This document shows positions 50,899 to 63,126 of a stretch of DNA of 64,000 nt, piece by piece. The number at the start of each line of letters is the position of its first letter. Position 1 is the stretch's first letter. Under the pieces are notes generated by a model. It did not search any database, was not told the DNA's origin, and was given only the letters and a program-made list of their open reading frames with translations. Both the position numbers and the translations under genes were made by a program. This DNA is from Nemophila menziesii (lineage: Eukaryota > Streptophyta > Magnoliopsida > Boraginales > Hydrophyllaceae), in NCBI GenBank assembly GCA_029959085.1, contig JARWIR010000050.1:4154001-4218000 (forward strand), given 5' to 3'.

Positions 50899-51250
50899 AC
50901 ATCTTAATAGACACTAGAATATTACATCTATTTACCGTTCTAATTGAAAAAAGATTAAAAATATTCTCGATCATGGTTGTTTTAGATATAAAAGGGAAAA
51001 TTATCCAGCAATTGGTGCAGAGTAATCAATCTATTTTGGAGCATTTTTGTAATTAAAAAAGTACCTCAATCGTATTAAAAACCCACAAATCATAAACTAA
51101 TTGAAAGCAGAACAACTATTTCAACATATTAAGGATGATAAATTAATCTAGCTTTCATTTTTCATGTTATAGTTATAAAATAAAAAATTAAATTTTATAT
51201 GATTACTTTTATCGTAAAATATATTTTTAAAATTAAATAAAAGAACGCTA

Positions 51251-51310
51251 TGTAATTTGTAAGATTGTCAAATGAATAAAGGTAATTTGTAAGATTGTCA
51301 AATGAATAAA
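51251..51310 (+). repeat. 30-bp direct tandem duplication
   Basis: GTAATTTGTAAGATTGTCAA plus the next ten bases occur twice in a row. The matching site near 1,961-1,990 has one copy, so this arose after the large duplication. Confidence 0.85.
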
Positions 51311-54300
51311 GGATTGAAATATATAATTGTTGGGAGACTAAAAAATTTAAAATCTAACAAATGATGTACCGAACAAATATACTAGAATATGTCTATTGCC
51401 TTTCTGCAGTTATAAATATTTTAAATATTTGAACTTTTAGTTGTGTAAAAAGTGAGAAACAGGCAAAAAGGCCAATATAGCCTCTAAAGTCATACGTTCT
51501 TTTAACAACTCAAAGATGAGTTTAGATTTTTACCACCAACATTACTGTGATATAGGTTAGGTAATCATACGTTAATGTGATGGTAAAAATTTAATGCACC
51601 TCACATGTAATGGTTATGTTGCTTGTAGGATTAATTTAAAATATATATACACAAAAAAACATATGTTTATCTTTTAACTATATATGGTATACTAATAAAT
51701 AAGAATTTTGGTATTCTATAGGTTTCTATCAAAGATTCTAACAAATATTAAAAAAAAAACAAATTGTCAACACATGATGGAATTATAAAGATATGATAAT
51801 ATAATAATTTTCATATAGAGTTATCAAATTCCCCATATGAAAAGAGATTTATAAAAAGTTCTTAGCAAATAATTAGTGGAATTATTTTTATGTGTCAATA
51901 TATTTTTGTATAAATTTTGTTTTTGTATGTGGGTGGTTTGGGTCATTTTTTGCGCACCACTACTTATCTCACAAGAATAAGAATATGCAAGGTTGCTAAT
52001 GCATATAGCGAGACCCTGGCCCGTTGAGCTAACCTAACTGGTTTTTTTTTGGTAAAAATTGACAAGCATTGATATGATGTAACAGTTAGACAGTCTTTGA
52101 ATTTATATACTTGTGAACTCGACATGAGTAAGTGAGAACCACAAAACATATAACATAATTTTATTACAAAATAATTATGATTATATGATTCTTTAGGGAC
52201 ATGAACATACTTTGGTTCTCATACGTGTTCTATAAGATAAAACCTTGTTTTTTCTGATGATGGTGAATCCTTCTTACTCACGTACGATGTGCATTTTAAC
52301 ATTCTTATAACCTTCATAGACTACCAATCTTTGATATTGAAACCTTTAAAACTATAAAGTCAATCTGAATATATGTCGTGTGTTAATCAAGTCGTTCTCA
52401 AAAGATATATGAAAATGGGTTATAAACTCACTAAGAGTTAAATGAAAGCTTAAATTCGTTATTGGGGAAATCATTATGTCAATCTAAATAAAATCCAATA
52501 AAGGGATATGAATTCATTAATATTTAACACTGAAAGTTAGTCAATCGTAAATAAATTAACCATTTCATTCTCATAAGTAGCGTCATTAAATACTTAGTAG
52601 ATCATCAAATAATTCACAAGGTCCTTCTCATTAGATGAATAACCAAATCTTGTCCTCCACAGGGATTCAACGTCTCATGAACGCTCTCTAAGTAAGAATT
52701 TTGAAAACAGATAAGGTTATAAACAATAATGTTATCATACAATTTTGTAGTACCTGTTTTAATAAAGATATTTTAACATGATTGTGTCTATATTTTCCAT
52801 TGTAGATGTCATTATGTGATATTTTTTGTTAATTAAAATGAGGAATATATGGAAAAAAACACTTCTTTTAATTACACATACACAAGGAGTCTTCTTATAT
52901 ATTAAGCTTTATGGCTTAGAAATTTATCAATATTAATATAACTCCTAATGAAACATGTTATACAAGTTTGTTTAAATCAACTTACTAATATAGATCAAAC
53001 CCACAAATATTAAATTTGTTAACAAAAATAAATTAATTGTACTTCTAAAGTAGTCGACCAATGAATGGAGTGCAACAATACAACTATTTATCAGTTTATA
53101 TGTATACACTCTTAGTTTACTTACGACGTAAGAAATATATGGTTGATTAAAGTTAATTAACATCACACATTATCTATTGACATAGAATATTTTTTTTGAT
53201 ATATAGTGTCACCGTCATTATTATTCAAAGGAATGCTTCGGTCACATGGATTTCTTATAAGAACAACATTCGAAGGGCTAGACTTTTTCACTATCTTTAA
53301 GACCTGACGATACATGTTAAGATATTTATTATTTCGACCTCTTATGATCTGGACACATGGGATTACATTTTATTCTTCATATAATTTGTCTCAAACATAG
53401 AATAAATGAAGGTACTAATCTAATTATTACAAGTATATTTGTTTGCAAGAAATGCCTGTTATTTACATACTAACATATTATCACATACTATAATCTTATA
53501 ACTTTATACTAAACTCTTGAATCGTAAGTGTTGACTATAAAAATATATTTATTTTATGTAAAATCTAGGTGATAACATTAGTTGGTTTCATGGTTTAAGC
53601 AATATAAGCTTATATTATTTGCTTGTCAAGCCCCAAAAGTACGAGCACCGTATCTAAATAATATTAAAATGCCAAAATCATTTTACTAAATTACTTTATA
53701 ACTAAAAATTATTTGAGAAAATATTTTGTACTATATTATACTATTTAATTATACTAAGTATAAAGTAATTGTTATATATTTCTACTCTCTCCTAACTTTA
53801 AGATTCATGTCACTGAATTTTATACCCTTGTAAATGAGATGATCTTCAACATATATGGAAGGGTTGTAATAATTGGTGAGTTATCACTCTCAAATAGAGC
53901 AATCAAATAATATTATAATGGTCATACACCATATGAAAGTCTTAATCTCCGAGTTACTAACAGTAATTGAATATTTTTCCATTCAACTTAGATAAACCAT
54001 ATTATATATTAGACACATAATAATTATTAGAAACGGAGAAATTATATAAGTGGACATAAGAGTTGGGAATTTATCTTACTAGCAAAATAACTTCAACGAT
54101 AAAGGAACAAACATGTACATAATTACATGAATAATTACATCTTTTTATTTTCTTCATGACTCACACAACAAACTTTATCGTTTATCTCTCCCACTAGTAA
54201 TATCCTTGGAGTAACACATGTATTGTTTTGTCATTATAAAAATAAGATAAAATTTTAGCCTAAAGGTTATATTTGTAGTGATTTATTAGTTATAAAATAA

Positions 54301-54547
54301 TTAATCTTTAACATTAATGATCTTAATAATTAGAAAAAAATAGTAATGAACTTGTATGTTCGATGGAGCATGAAGATGATTTTTATGAAGAAGAAAATGA
54401 AAATTGTGACAATCATATATTATGAAGAAGAGGAAAAATAAACAATTTATCAAAACTCTAAGGAACTAGATGAGATAACATTTAGAAGCAAATAAGTGGC
54501 ATACTATCTTAATTATTTGAGAAATAAAATAAAGAATAAGAGAAGGA

Positions 54548-54772
54548 TCATACCTCTGAATGTGAAGTATGGATATATTGTCTTAAACCATTGGAGATCA
54601 AAATTGAGAAGTAGTGAGGACTAGAACTCGGTATTGAAACAATGTTAGGAACCCTATGTACATTACTTGACATAGGGAATAAAATTATCAAATTTCTAAA
54701 ATGAAAATACCAGATATTGATACACTTTATTGTTTTATTTGTATAATGCACTCCAATTGTATTAACGTTCAT
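54548..54772 (-). pseudogene. PP2C-like exon relic (duplicate)
   Basis: Same 74-codon open stretch as 5,219-5,443, with I-to-N, S-to-L and L-to-P changes. The ILISNGLRQYIHTSHSEV segment and the GTATGA after it are unchanged. The frame has survived duplication, but the stretch is short, so survival alone says little. Confidence 0.35.
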
Positions 54773-55538
54773 GTAATATTTTTTTTCACTAAAGAGCAGA
54801 CGTTTAAATATTTAAAAAATAAACAAAAAGTGTTTAGTATACTATTTGACAAATACTGACTTGAGCAACATCATTGGGCATTTGGTAAGAAGAAATCTAT
54901 GACTGAATGTTGAAAAATATTCAACATTAAGAGGATACTAGCAATGTCATTGATATGTTTTTTTCTATCTATATTGGTGTTCAGAACTTTCAATTTTGTT
55001 TATTATCTGTAAAAATATAAACTTTCTCATACATATCTTTCATATTAGTCCCAAAGTAATATAACGTGTATATCTAAACATATTTCTGAGTTTTTTCTAG
55101 CTCAAAGAATTTCTTTTAATAACAAAGTCAAAAGTTCAAAATCTAGGCTAAGCATATTATGTATAATAATTATTTGATTTTTCTGTTGTTATAGTGGATA
55201 GGGTGTTCTTTTATATACTAGAGGTGATTGAGTCAAATATTATGTGGTGGTCTAGATACAAAAATTAAAGGCCTTCAAAGAGTGAATTTGTACATCATCA
55301 GTGGAGATTATTTACTTTTACTTGTATGTTGATACCGATGTTGAAGGTTTCTATACTTGTGTGTAAATTATTTATTGAATTATTGACTAAAGGCGTTGCA
55401 TATCTCTTATTATATGTAATGATATATTATATATTGATAATTCAAAGCTAATAAGACTAAAAAATTTAAATTATTTGAATTCAAAGTTTGTATTAAAATA
55501 GGTTCATCAAGGGAAAAAAATTGTGTAGTCATTGAAAT

Positions 55539-55598
55539 AAAAAGAAAGCCCAATTATAATATTACTTCTACTTAATATTTTGATTTGGGCTTTTTTAA
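55539..55598. repeat. Inverted repeat upstream of the third DMS3-like copy
   Basis: Same 25-bp-arm hairpin as 6,211-6,270, about 430 bp before the gene start. Both arms are retained. Confidence 0.6.
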
Positions 55599-56025
55599 TC
55601 CATGTTTAAAATAAAATTAATTAACCCATTATACCTTATTATTATCCTATTCTCACCTAATTTATACATAACTCATTATTCATCCTTGATCTTAAATGAT
55701 ATGTGCGGTTCAGATCAAAACCCTAAAATTATGTGTATATATTCAATATTTCACTATTATTATACTTTCCTAAAAAAATCATCTAATTAAAGTTTAATCC
55801 AGCATTTCTCGAGAAATCAAATAACTTGAAGGTGTGCACATCAATTTTTTTTATTTTCTTTGGATAAAATAGTGTAGATTACTTATTGTTTATGATGTAT
55901 AAGTACAACTCAAACTCGAAATTCTAAATATGTGTGTTAGAAAGATGGATAGAATTTAATACTTATGTTATTTGAATGTGATAATGTGTTATTATATACT
56001 TTTAACCGAATGAGTTGAATTGCAG
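55599..56025. other. Upstream region of the third DMS3-like copy
   Basis: AT-rich, like 6,271-6,697. The TTGCAG acceptor-like site directly before the ATG is kept. Confidence 0.5.
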
Positions 56026-57681
56026 ATGGATAGAACAACATCTCAAAGTAAACCAACAAAGATCTCAATTGAAAATGAATTTAGTTTTGTTCCCGGGAGG
56101 GTTTGGAAAAAGTCACCCGCTTGTCTCTAATATCATGGAAATCAATTACTCCTCCAGAGATCATCTTCCAAACAAGATTTCTCACCCTTAATCAATTCCA
56201 GTATGGATAATCGAAAGGTTTAATATTTAATCTCTTTCTATTAAAGAATTTTAAAAAATAAATTTATATTCTCATATAATTGTTTTATATATAGGAGCTT
56301 GGTGACGCGTTGTTTGATCATTATACATCCCTCAAGGAGTTGGAAAAAAACGTGAAGAATCTAAAATTTAAGAAATCAAAAATAGAGGAAAATATCTCGA
56401 GACTGCAAGGTTTGCAACTCCACAATCTTTACTTAGCATGATAAAATTTTATAATATTCTTGATCCCTTTAATTAGAGTTTGCTATTTTGACTTGGAGCT
56501 CTATGTTACAGGTTCTACAGTTTATGATGGTTTTGATAGCAGAGATAAGAATGTAGTAATGGAAAAGATTATCTCCTATCGTGATTCTGCAGCTTCTATA
56601 GTCTGTGGACTATTCAGATCTTCTCTGACTGAAAATCGTTATAAAGATTTTGCAGGAAATATATTTGGGGTGGTTGCCCTTCTTGGGACCGTACAATCCC
56701 GTGAGATTAGCAGGTATCATTTACTAAAATTAATTTGTATACAAAATAATTTTAAGGTAAATTCCTTCACATACATTTAGTCCTCACTTGTTTCTCACAG
56801 GATGTTATCAGAGTTCATCGGTGCGGAAGACATTGTCACCAAATCTTGCTCAACTAAGTTTAATGATATTGTTTCGAGCCTCGGATTCTCTGTCAAGGGA
56901 CAATACCGTGTTATATGCCTTGAACATTCACGGTATAACAATTCCACATACATAAAAAATAGTTTAATTTTGTTTATAGTAGGCAACAAAATTTAAGAAT
57001 ATTTAAGAAATTACACTTCTAATGTGATAAATTGCACATAGTTAATCTACATAATTTTTTTTGCAGGCCATATAATGGACCCATAGGTAAAGATCCACAG
57101 CGAAGACTTTGTTTGCCAAATCCTGTTTGGAATGGAAAACTGCCAGAAGGTTATATAGGGCATGCTGTGAACCTCATCAATCTCGACAGGAATCATTTGA
57201 CATATAGGACGAATAATGGTCATGGAATTAGAGGGGTATTATTCTACCCATTATTTGGCAATTTACAGGTATACAAAGATAGAGGCTCAATGAATCAGGC
57301 AATTTTGAATAATTGTGTAAAAAGTGGAGCAGTTTCATTAGACGGAGGAATTTTTAGAGCAAATGGTAGCATGGTTTCGTGTTTCCGGTATGTATGTATT
57401 TTGGATTCATTTTTTTTGTTTTTCTGCTCTTTCAGTGACATTGATTGTCGATGATGTATGCCTTTTATCTCTGCAGGGAACCAACTATCCAGTTTCCTGT
57501 TGTTTCAGCTCTGAGGCAACAACCTTATCCATTTTTTAAAGCTAAAAATTTGGAGATGATTGAAGAAATGAATATGGAGTTGAGAAACGTAAATATGATT
57601 TTGGATGCAGAGATCAAAAAGCACGAGAAAACTACGAGGAAATTCATCGAGACGAGAGATAAGTATAACCAATTAGGTTAG
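56026..57681 (+). pseudogene. DMS3-like: DMS3-like gene copy with broken first exon
   Basis: Six exon blocks with all GT-AG sites kept: 56026-56217, 56295-56409, 56512-56713, 56801-56932, 57067-57387, 57477-57681. Exon 1 has a one-base insertion near 56,091 and a 13-base deletion near 56,135. Together they restore the frame, but a TAA lies between them, so translation from the original ATG stops after about 37 codons. From the in-frame ATG at about 56,203 (MDNRK) the rest is open. That would give a product lacking about 63 N-terminal residues but keeping both coiled coils and the hinge. Exon 4 also has a 9-base in-frame deletion: EDMLAVVSKS becomes EDIVTKS, removing three residues of the best-conserved hinge segment. 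By hand count, exons 2-6 differ from the intact copy by about 12 replacement and 7 silent changes, which suggests little constraint. Confidence 0.82.
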
Positions 57682-59779
57682 GTGAAAGAACATTCATTAA
57701 GTAGTTTTTGTTGCTTTTCTAGATCTCTGCATTTGATTGAACAAAGTCACCCATGTGAAGTTTCTGAAGATAATTATTTTTGCTTTAATGTTTCAAAATA
57801 TTGTTTTTGATAGCTTTACAAAACCATTTGTTATCAGACACAAACTAATATTTTTCTTTGGAAAAAATTAATTCCAAGTATTATATTATAAATCAAAATT
57901 AATTAAAAAGACAAAAAAAATAATGGTGACAACAACTTGGACGGCCACCGAACCTTCAATTACATCCACCTGGATAATGTACTTAAAATAAGTGGGATTC
58001 TCCATAATAGTTTTTGACATATTGTTTAGATAACCCTATTTCTTAAAATCACTAAGAGCAAATTGAACATCCTAATAAGTTTGGAGGCCAAACTCTTTGG
58101 GACTGGGGACCATAAACCTTATATTATACTAGACAAATTTTTAATTATTTGTTTAATTATAATAGACAAATTCTTATTTGGTTTTCATTTGGATTAAGAT
58201 TTTAGGCCACAACGGAGTTCCATTACTACATCCACTGTATGGGTTAGGTCACTGCAGATCACTGCCTTTACCTTGAAAATTAAAATATAACCAAAATGTA
58301 TAACATAATTCTCATAGTTATTTTGACTAGATAAGAATCTATGTGAATTTGTAATTGATTGATTGTAGAAATATATCTTAATTAGACCATAGAATGTTAC
58401 ATCTATCTACAATTCTAATTGAAAAAAAGTTTAAAAAATTTCTCCATTTAATATATTCAGAAGATGTTTGTTTTAGTTATAAAATTGAAAATTATCCAAC
58501 ACTAGGTGAAGATTAAACAATATACTCTAGAGCACTTCCATAATTGAAAAAATTGTACCTCAGTCGTATTAAAAAAACCACAAAATCATAAACTAATTGA
58601 AAGTAGAACTTATAGGAATGCGTAAATCAACATGATAAATTAATTTAGCAATCACTTTCATGTTATAGTTACAAAAAAAAATAACTTTTACATTATTATT
58701 TTTATCCAAAATATATTTTGAAAATAAATAAAAGAACGCTATGTATTTTGTAAGGCTGTAGAATACATAAAGGATTGAAATTTATAGTTGTTGGGAGGAT
58801 AAAAAACATAAAATTTAACAAATGATGTACTAAACTAAGATAGTAGAATATGTCAATTACTTTGCTGCAATTATAAAAATTTTAAATATTTGAACTTTTA
58901 GTTATGAAAAAAGTGAAAAACAAGATGAGAGGCCAATATAGCCTCTAAAGTCATACGTTCTTTTTACAACTCAAAAATGAGTTTAGGTTTTTCACCACCA
59001 ACATCAGTGTGATATAGGTTAGGTAATCATAAGTTAATGTGATGTTAAAACTCAATGCACCTCACATGTATGGGTTATGTTGCTTGTAGGACAAATGTAA
59101 AACATATATACTAAAAAAACATGTGTTTGTTTTTAAACTATATATATGGTATACTAATAAATAAGAACGTTGGTATTCCATATGTTTGTATCAAAGATGA
59201 TAATAAACATGGAAAAGACCAAATGGTCAACACATAATGGAATTATAAAGATATGAGAAAGTGATTTGAAAAAAATATATATAAGCAAACAATTAGTGGA
59301 ATTAATTTTAAGTGTCAAAATATTTTTGTGTAAATTTAGTTTTCGTATGTGAGTGGTTTGTGTCAGTTTTCGCGCACCACTACTAATCCCACGAGAATAT
59401 GCAAGCATTCTCATGCATATAGCAAGACTCTGGCAAGTAGACCTAACCCAACTAATTTTTTTTGGATAAACATTGACAAGCATTGATATGATGTAACAAT
59501 TAGACAGTCTTGAATTAACATAAATTTGAACTCCGACATGAGTGAGTGAGAACCACATAACATATACCATACTTTTCTTTACAAAATAATTGTGATTATA
59601 TGACTCTTTAGAGACATGAACATACTTTGGTTCTCATACATGTTCTATAAGATAAAACATTGTTTTCTGAAGATAGTTAATTGTTCTTACTCACGTACGT
59701 GAGGCATTTTAAAATTCGTATAACCTTCATATACTACCAATATTTTGTATTGAAACCTTTAAAAACTATAAAAGTCAAT
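57682..59779. other. 3' flank of third DMS3-like copy
   Basis: Duplicate of 8,375-10,468. Non-coding apart from a domain-free open stretch at 59,154-59,570 (minus), not accepted as a gene. Confidence 0.6.
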
Positions 59780-60814
59780 AACAATTTTTTTAATCAGTAA
59801 ATCAAATTTTTTATTAAAAGATGGTCAACTTCCAATATCTTTACAAACTTTTCTCGCCCATTTCTACAAACTAAGGCCCAATGACCTAAATCGTTAAGCT
59901 ACTAAAAACTATTACAATAAGGACATTACAAAATATTTTAAGGAAAAAACAATGTTCTAATATTCGGCCCAATAAGGCCTTGCCCATCTCAATCACTTCC
60001 TTCATCTTTTAAAATAAGTTTACATCTTTCTTCTTTTTAAAATTTCACCTGTCCAACTTTATACTAACCACACTATAAATTTTTTTCAATAATTGCTCTT
60101 CAGTTAGACAATTATTTTCATTCACTCGATCATTTCTCTCACACCATATACAATATATATAAGTAGTGAGAAAAAGGTATGCAATACTAATAACATCCTC
60201 GCCAGACACCTGTAAAGTATTATCCACTAAATCATCAAAATTTACTGAATTGCAATCAATATCACAGGCTTTCAAAATATCACATAACACTGTTTTTGTC
60301 AGTGAACAACTCAGATATAGATGTTCAACTTCTTCAGAGTTAGCATAGCAAAATATACAAAGGGGATTATCTTGCAAACCACAACTGATTATCCTTAGTT
60401 TTGTAGGTAAGCTATCTTGTACAGAAAGCCATGCTATAAAGGATCACCTCAGAATATTAAGCTTGGACCAAATAATCTTAAACCACTTTACTTCCTCAGT
60501 ATGATTAGCAATTCTACTGAGAGTTTTCTTAAAAGGAAAACTATTTTATGTACTTTCTGACCAAAGATTGAGATCTTCTCCTAGTTGGAGTTACTTTTGC
60601 TAATATAAGGTAATAACTTACCCGCACAAGGAGGTAATCTCCACCCATTTCCACCATAACAACTCTGTTCAGTTCTATCACAATTGATGTTGAGTCTATC
60701 TATCTCAATACCCAAAAAATCTTGTACATTTTTACCTTCTAACTATGTATCCCATATAATGAAATTGTTTTCTCCATTTCTAACTTTGTGAGAAATGAAT
60801 TTATAAGCAGTGTA
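59780..60814 (-). mobile_element. 5'-truncated LINE (duplicate)
   Basis: Duplicate of 10,469-11,507 and the best-preserved LINE copy. An uninterrupted 110-codon frame (60,045-60,377) covers NPLCIFCYANSEEVEHLYLSC and IYCIWCERNDR. The zinc-knuckle pattern C-x2-C...H-x3-C is intact. The stop and small insertion found near 11,025 in the other copy are absent. A stop after LNILR is shared. Confidence 0.8.
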
Positions 60815-61206
60815 TCAATCTCAATATATGTCGTGTATTAATCAAGTCGTTCTGAAAAGATATATAAAAATGGGTTATAAAGTCACTATGAGTAAAATGA
60901 AAGTTTTAAATGCGTTATTGGGGAAATCATTATGTCAATCTAAATAAAACCCCATAAAGGGATATGAATTTCTTTATACTTAACACTAAAACGTTAGTCA
61001 ATCATAAACAAATTAACCATTTCATTCTCGTAAGGAACGTCACTGAATATTTAGACGATCATCAACGAATTCACAGGTCCTTCTAAAGAGGAGAATAAAC
61101 GAACATTGTGCTCCACATGGATTTAACGTCTCATGGACGCCCTCTAAGTAAAAATTTAGCAAAGAGATAAGGTTATATACTATAAGGTTACCAAACAATT
61201 TTGTAA
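60815..61206. other. Remaining flank, cut by Athila
   Basis: Duplicate of 11,508-11,898. Non-coding. Homology to the other units stops at TTTTGTA near 61,205. Confidence 0.65.
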
Positions 61207-62564
61207 CAATATAATTAATTTGAGAACTATTGAAAGTCTTGCTTGCATAATAGATCGAATGAAATATCTTATCTTTTCTTTAGCCTAAAACAACTCCCAT
61301 AGCTAAATCACTAGCATCACACATAACTTCGAATGACATATTCTAATCCGGTGGTAACACAATAGGAGTGGTAATGAGTTTTTCTTTGATTGCTTTGAAG
61401 GCCACCATGCAAGCTTCATCGAAAAGGAATTTGGTGACCTTTTCAAGTAAGTTACATAGTTGTTTAGCAATCTTAGAAGAATCTTTATTGAACCTCCTAT
61501 AAAAGCCAGCATGGCCAAGAAAACCCCTTTAACAGAAACAGGAGGTGGAAGCGTTTTTATTAACTCTATCTTTGCGCGATCAACCTCTAAACCAGCACTC
61601 GAAACCTTGTGACCCAATACGATACCTTCTCGCACCATAAAATGACACTTCTCCTAATTTAAAACCAAATCAGTTTCCTTGCATCTAATCAAAACTCTCT
61701 CCAAATTCTGTAAACACTTATCAAAGTCATCACCGAATACTGAGAAATCATCCATAAATACCTCAAGGAAGTTATCGATCATATCCCAGAAGATTGCCAT
61801 CATACATCTTTGAAACGGAGCAGGTGTGTTACATAACCCAAATGGCATTCTGCGATATGCAAAAGTACCAAAGGGACATGTAAAGGTTGTCTTATGTTGA
61901 TCTTCTGGTGCCACGTAGATTTGATTATATCCGGAATATCCATCTAAAAAGAAGTAATACTCTCTACCAGCTAACTTATCTAACATTTTATCTATGAAGG
62001 GAAGCGGGAAGTGATCTTTTCTGGTGGCCTTGTTCAATTTGCGGTAATCCATACATACTCTCCAACCAACAACAGTTTTTGAGGGAATAGCTTTGTTTTG
62101 ATCGTTAAGAACTGTTGTAATTCCTCCTTTCTTGGGCACACACTGAACCGGACTCACCTATTCACTACTCGAAATGGGATAGATAATCCCTGCGTCTAAC
62201 AGCTTAATCTCCTCCTTATTTACAACTTCCTTCATGGCTGGAATTAATCTCCTTTGACCTTCAACTGAGCATGCGCTATCATCTTCGAGAATGATTTTGT
62301 GTTGACAATAGGGGGGGCTAATGCCTTTGATATCGGCAATAGTCTATCCTATCACCTCTTTGTTCGCTCGTAACACACGCAACAGTTTATCTTCTTGAGG
62401 ACCTGTTAAATTTGCTGAACCAATAACTGGTAGAGTTTCATTAGTACCTAAACACGCATACCTCAAGTGTGATGGCAAAGGCTTTTCTTCCAACTGCGGA
62501 GGAGATCTGATTGAAGGTTTCTTTTTAGTTACAATCTCCCCCGGTTCTCTCACAGGTTCATAGG
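61204..62564 (-). pseudogene. Athila pol: protease-RT linker, reverse transcriptase, RNase H start
   Basis: Read on the minus strand from 62,564: EPGEIVTKKK linker, LPSHLRYACLG and DIKGISPPYCQHKIILEDDS; then the RT domain. RT (62,157-61,654) keeps MSPVQCVPKKGG, WRVCMDYRKLNKATRKDHFP, FLDGYSGYNQI, FAYRRMPFGLCN and the catalytic FMDDF with both Asp. It is the best-preserved RT in the window. After VLN a frame break leads to HFMVREGIVLGHKVS and a decayed thumb. RNase H begins at MCDASDLAMGVVLG, has a stop, and ends abruptly at SSQINYIVT. A stop precedes SPVQ. There is no gag, integrase or partner LTR in the window on this strand. The match to the Athila lineage is strong. Confidence 0.9.
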
Positions 62565-62610
62565 TGATGTCTCCCTAAATGTTCTAATTTTATTCCCTTG
62601 GGAGACATCA
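62565..62610 (+). repeat. Terminal hairpin of the LTR
   Basis: TGATGTCTCCC (62,565-62,575) and GGGAGACATCA (62,600-62,610) are perfect inverse complements with a 24-base loop. Confidence 0.9.
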
Positions 62611-63114
62611 TTTTTAATGTTTATTTGTTTATTTTGATAGACTTTTGGACTAAATATGCAATAATCCGAATTTCCTCTTTTATTTCTAGCATTTTTAATT
62701 TATTAAACTTTTGCGCGTAATATTGGGTATTTTAGTGAAAAGTTTATAGGTTTTGAATATTAGCTATAAGAGAAATCCGGGAATAAAGTCAAAGATCGTA
62801 ATATGGAGTCAAAGCATGAAGACAAATCCCGAAAGAATTTTTATCTTGGAGCTGTAAATCTGGAAAGTTTCCAAAGCTTGCTGATTTTGAGCTACCTAAG
62901 AGTAGATTTAGCCGCTGACTGGAATAAAACGTGCCCCATTGAGTTACGGAACTTTGTCGACTGGAATGAGGTCAATCCGAGTTGAAACGAGTCAGTTAGA
63001 GCTGTTTTAGTGGAGGTGGTGCAGCAGTTACGGGATTTTGGGCTAAGATAATGGACTTGGGCCTTTATTATTTCATTTAAACTTTAGCCTAAAAGCCTAG
63101 TCCGAATTTTGGAG

Positions 63115-63126
63115 TATAAATAAGGG
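63115..63126 (+). promoter_or_regulatory. TATA box of the right-edge LTR
   Basis: TATAAATAAGGG about 550 bp into the LTR, followed by a C/T-rich stretch and CAAATCACAAC. The position agrees with the TATA site in the LARD 5' LTR. Confidence 0.6.

Larger units (their letters stand above)
50899..61206. repeat. Segmental duplicate of 1,583-11,898
   Basis: Starts at CATCTTAATAG, matching ATCTTAATAG at 1,588, and runs through the old 3' flank, gene upstream region, DMS3-like gene and LINE. It ends where minus-strand Athila sequence begins. Offset is about 49.3 kb throughout, with only small indels. Confidence 0.9.

Noticed and set aside
35617..61206. The possibility that the long duplicates are an assembly artefact
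   Set aside because: The copies differ by many scattered substitutions, independent stops, and distinct insertions and deletions, which a mis-assembly of one locus would not produce. Collapsed or switched haplotypes are not fully excluded.
62803..62985. 60-codon plus-strand open stretch
   Set aside because: It lies in the U3 part of an LTR, before its TATA box, with no recognisable protein.
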